Source of the DNA: a virus
DNA length: 56,853 bases
Virus record (IMG/VR): IMGVR_UViG_3300031251_000980
Span: 1-56,853 of that record
Direction: 5' to 3' (one strand)
A program made the position numbers and the translations under genes. This document shows, piece by piece, positions 53,387-56,853 of this stretch. Below the pieces are notes generated by a model. It did no database searches and was not told the DNA's origin. It was given only the letters and a program-made list of their open reading frames with translations. Numbering within the stretch: position 1 is the stretch's first letter; each line of letters opens with the position of its first letter.

Positions 53387-53929
53387 TTGCTGCCAGCGTG
53401 CACTGATGACGAGTTCGGCATCCTTCCACCGTCAGACAAGCCGTACCGGGCCACTTTCGCCGAAGTACGAACACGATTCGTAGATGAGGCGCCCGAAGAT
53501 CAGCGGGAAAAGCGCCGGCTAATCGCCACCGTCCTTGAGGTGCACATCACGATGATCCGCAGCCTGTTCAAAGGCCACAGTCCGGTGATTTGGCTTGATG
53601 GCGGCTTCGTCACGCACAAACAGTGGAAAGCGCCTCGTGACGCTGATATCGCTGTCTTGATCCCTGCAAGCGCCTACGATCGAGCCAACATGGACAGGGC
53701 GCGACCGTTGTGGACTCTGTCCAACGTCACCGCTCAGCTCGGCGACGGCGGACCCTCGGTTGTCACCGATGCATTGCATACTGGTCTAGGACTCACTGAC
53801 GCGTACGTCGTCAACGCTGACGTGCCTGCCCAGGTCGAGAGGTGGAAGCGCACCTGGTCCAAGGTTCGTGGAGCAGACGGACACATCGTCGAAGGTATGC
53901 GTAAAGGGTTTGTGGAGGTGATCGAATGA
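53387..53929 (+). CDS. nucleotidyltransferase-like protein (DUF6932-type)
   Basis: 180 residues, TTG start two bases after the repressor stop. Front: GILPPSDKPYRATFAEVRTR, then VIWLDGGFVTHKQWKAPRDADIAVLI, which fits the G(S/G)FV...K..P.DiDv pattern of nucleotidyltransferase-fold proteins (DUF6932-like). The rest is helical. Such folds appear in toxin-antitoxin and abortive systems as well as housekeeping enzymes. Cotranscribed with repressor and the next gene. Confidence 0.65.
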   Translation: MLPACTDDEFGILPPSDKPYRATFAEVRTRFVDEAPEDQREKRRLIATVLEVHITMIRSLFKGHSPVIWLDGGFVTHKQWKAPRDADIAVLIPASAYDRANMDRARPLWTLSNVTAQLGDGGPSVVTDALHTGLGLTDAYVVNADVPAQVERWKRTWSKVRGADGHIVEGMRKGFVEVIE

Positions 53930-54915
53930 GCATCGACTACTCAGCAATGTCCGATGACGATCTCCTCAGTTCCGCGATCAAGGAAACTCGGAATGCCGCC
54001 CGCCAGCACGGGTGGGATGAGCAGACCACACAGTTCGCCCTCGGCCAGTTGTATGCAGGCACCGTCCAAGGCGACCCCAATGCGGAAAAGATCTGGAGCA
54101 AGGAAACAGCTCCGACTCAAGCGCGCCTTGACCTGCATCTGACTGAGGGGTCGGTCGAAGGCCATACCGCCCCAGCCTCCAATTTCGCGAAGCTGGTTGC
54201 CGGCGTCGCTGACGCCACCAAAGAGGTCGCCAAGAAGCGGCTTGGCCGTGACAGATACACCTCGTCGCTGCACGTCCGCGGAGTGGGGAACGGTTCAGTC
54301 CGTTTGGTCTTGGAAATTCCACCGCACGATGACGACGAGCGGCCCGATTCAATGGGTGAGCTCTCCACAATCGACAGCGAATCACTGCGTCACGTGGCGG
54401 CGATACTCGCGAATGCCGATGACATGACTGAGGATTCGCCTCTGGCCGCGCAGATCGGGCCGCTGTCAGGGAAAGCTCGCGACGCGCTGCGCCGGGCTGC
54501 GCGGCAGATCGCCAATCAGCACTGGCACGTCGGTGGTCGCATTGAACAGCGAGGGTTTCTTCCGGCTGACATCGCGATCACTCCGGCAGGCGCGGCGCGC
54601 CTCGTTGTTGAGCTCAAGCTCGCCAACCCGGAGCCGACTGCAGTCACACTGTTTGGTCGGGTCGACGGCACAATCGACATCGAGGGCATTGTGTGGTTCA
54701 AGCCCGAGTCTGGACGGCGTTTCAAGTCTGTAGCGATTGATCAAGACGTCGCCCAAGCCGCGCTGGATCTACAACCAGGACACCCTCGAACCAAGGCCGA
54801 ATTTGTTGTGTACGAGTCACTTTCAGACAGCGACGACGTGCTCAATCGAAGCTGGGAACTGCGATCGATTGTCGCAGCCCCGCGCGAGCACGGCGAACAA
54901 ATAGCAATGGAATGA
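53926..54915 (+). CDS. unknown partner of the nucleotidyltransferase-like protein
   Basis: 329 residues, ATG overlapping the upstream stop as ATGA. N-terminal helical region (LLSSAIKETRNAARQHGWDE), central strand region (SLHVRGVGNGSVRLVLEIPP), then a mixed C-terminal half with ITPAGAARLVVELKLANPEP and FGRVDGTIDIEGIVWFKP. No recognised family, no membrane segment. Strict coupling suggests both proteins act together, possibly as exclusion or antitoxin module. Confidence 0.62.
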   Translation: MSIDYSAMSDDDLLSSAIKETRNAARQHGWDEQTTQFALGQLYAGTVQGDPNAEKIWSKETAPTQARLDLHLTEGSVEGHTAPASNFAKLVAGVADATKEVAKKRLGRDRYTSSLHVRGVGNGSVRLVLEIPPHDDDERPDSMGELSTIDSESLRHVAAILANADDMTEDSPLAAQIGPLSGKARDALRRAARQIANQHWHVGGRIEQRGFLPADIAITPAGAARLVVELKLANPEPTAVTLFGRVDGTIDIEGIVWFKPESGRRFKSVAIDQDVAQAALDLQPGHPRTKAEFVVYESLSDSDDVLNRSWELRSIVAAPREHGEQIAME

Positions 54916-55004
54916 ACTGATCTAGAACCGACTGATCAGCTCGAACACTGCGCGAGCCATCCAGGTAATTCTTAGGATGAGGCATCCAGTCACCAGGGGG
55001 ACTT

Positions 55005-55577
55005 TTGCGCATCATCATCGCCGCGTTGGCGACCACTTCGGCTCTGCTCATCGCCCCGGCGATCGCTCGCGCGGATGACGTCGATTTCGGTACGAACCGT
55101 GCGGCTTGCCAAGCTGCGGAACAGCAGTTGCACGCCGGCGGCAACACGAGCGCGGACTGCTTCGAAACCGGGCCCGGACACTACAAGCTGACCTACGAGC
55201 GCAGGCAGGCCCCGAGCTACAACCAGCGACCGGTCTACGCGCCACCTGCATCGGCGCCCGCGGGTGGAGTCCTCAGGAATGACTACGTCGCGTTGGCCGT
55301 CTCGACGATGAACAACAGCACGAGCTGGTACGCAACTGCTCCCAGCCAGGACATGGCTGATCAGTTGGCAATGGCCACGTGCATCAACAGTGGCAACACC
55401 GGTTGCGTCGTGGCGGTCAGGGCGAACCGAGAATGCGCAGCCGTTGGCGTCGCCGAAAGCGGCCAATTCATCGGCGGATGGGGGCCAACAGCCGCGGCTG
55501 CGGCGAACGGCGCGATGAACGCGGCGGCCGGGGTCCGCGTTCTGGATGTTCAGTGCCCCAATTCTCCGGGCAACTAG
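55005..55577 (+). CDS. secreted protein with DUF4189-like domain
   Basis: 190 residues, TTG start with AGGGGG four to five bases upstream. Signal peptide: MRIIIAALATTSALLIAPAI then ARADDVDF with a likely cut after ARA. The mature part has cysteine pairs (NRAACQAAE, SADCFET) and a C-terminal region (YVALAVSTMNNSTSW, ATCINSGNTGCVVAV, RECAAVGV) fitting DUF4189 as found in mycobacterial secreted proteins. Rightward, just before the convergent integrase. Possibly a lysogenic-conversion gene. Confidence 0.75.
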   Translation: MRIIIAALATTSALLIAPAIARADDVDFGTNRAACQAAEQQLHAGGNTSADCFETGPGHYKLTYERRQAPSYNQRPVYAPPASAPAGGVLRNDYVALAVSTMNNSTSWYATAPSQDMADQLAMATCINSGNTGCVVAVRANRECAAVGVAESGQFIGGWGPTAAAAANGAMNAAAGVRVLDVQCPNSPGN

Positions 55578-55581
55578 GCGT

Positions 55582-56853
55582 TCAATCTTCGTTGTCTTCG
55601 TCGAGGTCTTGGGGGGCGAGTAGGTCGGCGAGTTTGGCCATGGCCGCCTTGTGGGCAGCGGCGTCGGCGTCGGCGTAGCCGCGTTGCGTGTCAGCAGTTG
55701 CGTGCCCGAACAGTTCCATCCGGGTCTGCTCATCGACCAGCGCGTGGCGCAGCAGCGTGATGGCAGTACGTCGCAGGGTGTGCTGTCGACGGTGAGGCAC
55801 TCCGGCCGCCTTGAGGAGCTTCTGCCAGGCTTTCTGGTCCTGCGACTGACTGATCGGGGATCCGTCGGGGTGGTGGAACACGAGGTCGTGAGGGTTCGGT
55901 CCCGGCAGCGCGCGTAGTTCCGTGAGCGTGTCGTGCAGCGGCTTAATGACGGGGAGTTGGACGCGTTCAGTGCTCGCCGTTTTCGGCCTGGTCCATACCA
56001 GGTTGCCTTCGCAGAACTCGTGCTCGAATCCCGCTCGGAAGTCCCAGTGCGCGTCGGGGCAGAAGCTCACGCGCTTCTTCCCACACGGGTAGCCGTCCTC
56101 ACCTTTCGGGCCGCAGCCGTGCGACTTGGTGAGTTCCTGCAGCTGCCATGAGATGTCGATCAGGTCGCTATCGAGATCGAGGCGTGGCCAGGTGATGCCC
56201 AGGACTTCGCATTCGCGTTTGCCGGTCATGAACCCGGTTCTCCAGCGGGCCGCCCACATCTGGTCGCAGACTTCGTCGGCAACGTTCATGATGTGCAGCG
56301 CCTCAGACACAGAAAATGCCGGGTGCTTCTTGGCGACGTGCTCGGGCATACCGACGAGCGCGGCGACGTTGCGCTGTAGACCGAGTTCGGCCATGGCGAT
56401 CTTGAGTGCCGCGCCGAGGGTCTGGTGCGCCTTCTGGGCGTTGCGAGTCGACCCCGGAGCTTCGGCCATGCCGGTCTGGAGCGCCTTGTGCATCTCCCGC
56501 ACGTGGTCGGTGGTGAGCCGGTCCATCCGCAGATGCCCGATCGTCGGCTTGAGATACAGGCGGACGACGGTGTCGTAGCTGCGGAAGGTCGTCGGGTCGA
56601 CCTTGGGCTTCTTGATGTTGTTGAGCCAGTGGTCGAGCCAGCGATCCATGCGGATGTTGGTGGCGCCGGGGACGACGCCGGCGTCGAGCTGCTTCTTGAG
56701 TTCTTTGCGTTTGGCGATCGCGCCGTTGCGGGTCTTGTGCGAGACGCGTTTCTTCATGGGGCGGCCGTCGATCACCACGGTGTAGCCGGCGACCCATAGT
56801 CCGTCGGATGCGCGTTTGAACAGAGTGCCGTCGCCGGGTGATCTGCGGACCAT
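55582..56853 (-). CDS. int: tyrosine recombinase integrase
   Basis: 423 residues, ATG at the very last base of the window, so more upstream sequence cannot be excluded. N-terminal SAM-like arm-binding and core-binding regions (WLDHWLNNIKKPKVDPTTFR), then the catalytic domain: TGFMTGKRECEVLGITW (first Arg), HTLRRTAITLLRH (HxLRR), and FGHATADTQRGYADAD (His and nucleophile Tyr). A cysteine pair region (HGCGPKGEDGYPCG) lies in between. It catalyses integration and, with excisionase, excision. The phage attachment site is expected just outside the right edge. Confidence 0.92.
   Translation of the reverse strand: MVRRSPGDGTLFKRASDGLWVAGYTVVIDGRPMKKRVSHKTRNGAIAKRKELKKQLDAGVVPGATNIRMDRWLDHWLNNIKKPKVDPTTFRSYDTVVRLYLKPTIGHLRMDRLTTDHVREMHKALQTGMAEAPGSTRNAQKAHQTLGAALKIAMAELGLQRNVAALVGMPEHVAKKHPAFSVSEALHIMNVADEVCDQMWAARWRTGFMTGKRECEVLGITWPRLDLDSDLIDISWQLQELTKSHGCGPKGEDGYPCGKKRVSFCPDAHWDFRAGFEHEFCEGNLVWTRPKTASTERVQLPVIKPLHDTLTELRALPGPNPHDLVFHHPDGSPISQSQDQKAWQKLLKAAGVPHRRQHTLRRTAITLLRHALVDEQTRMELFGHATADTQRGYADADAAAHKAAMAKLADLLAPQDLDEDNED

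Overview
The window looks like almost all of an integrated, temperate, long-tailed (siphovirus-type) phage of a mycolic-acid-containing actinobacterium, most likely Mycobacterium or a close relative. Support for this: GC-rich sequence, a LysB-type mycolyl-arabinogalactan esterase beside a LysA endolysin, WhiB and WhiA-like regulators, GTG/TTG starts and apparently leaderless promoters, and a DUF4189-like secreted protein. All products below were assigned by reading motifs and gene order; no database search was run.

Layout, left to right. 1-1890: accessory end with a zinc-ribbon ORF, a small leftward gene, a control region with a perfect inverted repeat, and a rightward AAA+ ATPase. 1916-5581: lysis module (membrane proteins, LysB, LysA), ended by a terminator. 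5601-31412: late operon, all leftward. In transcription order it runs from a small protein, HNH nuclease, small and large terminase, portal, MuF-like protein, scaffold, decoration and major capsid protein, through connectors, tail terminator, major tail protein, frameshifted tail chaperones and tape measure, to the minor tail proteins. 31413-31763: control region with an early terminator and a rightward promoter. 31764-32042: a rightward HTH gene. 31993-52150: a long leftward early operon of about 40 mostly overlapping genes (replication initiator with iteron-like repeats inside it, two DEDD exonucleases, WhiB, two DNA methyltransferases, RecT and a YqaJ-like exonuclease, DUF2303, excisionase, antirepressor, Cro-like HTH). 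52151-52319: divergent immunity control region with repeated operator-like sites. 52320-54915: rightward lysogenic operon (repressor-like HTH protein, nucleotidyltransferase-like protein, unknown partner). 55005-56853: secreted protein and tyrosine integrase.

How it fits together. The divergent HTH pair at about 52.2 kb is the likely lysis/lysogeny switch. Leftward early transcription makes excisionase, recombination, methylation and replication proteins and probably stops at the terminator at 31580. Late transcription then makes the particle and the lysis proteins and stops at 1916. RecT plus exonuclease is a recombination pair, and the initiator gene carries its own candidate origin.

Most interesting points. 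(1) The MuF-like head protein carries a C-terminal RelA/SpoT-like domain with the complete RxKxxxSxxxK, D, Y and ExQ motif set, which suggests an alarmone-synthetase-type effector on a virion protein. It is followed by a 79-residue gene with its own promoter-like site and terminator, a candidate immunity partner. (2) A Dam-type methyltransferase gene is broken by an exact 44-bp tandem duplication; removing one copy restores DPPY and the full frame. (3) 12-bp iteron-like repeats lie inside the replication initiator gene. (4) A nucleotidyltransferase-like gene and an unknown partner are co-transcribed with the repressor-like gene, a good position for a prophage-encoded exclusion system.
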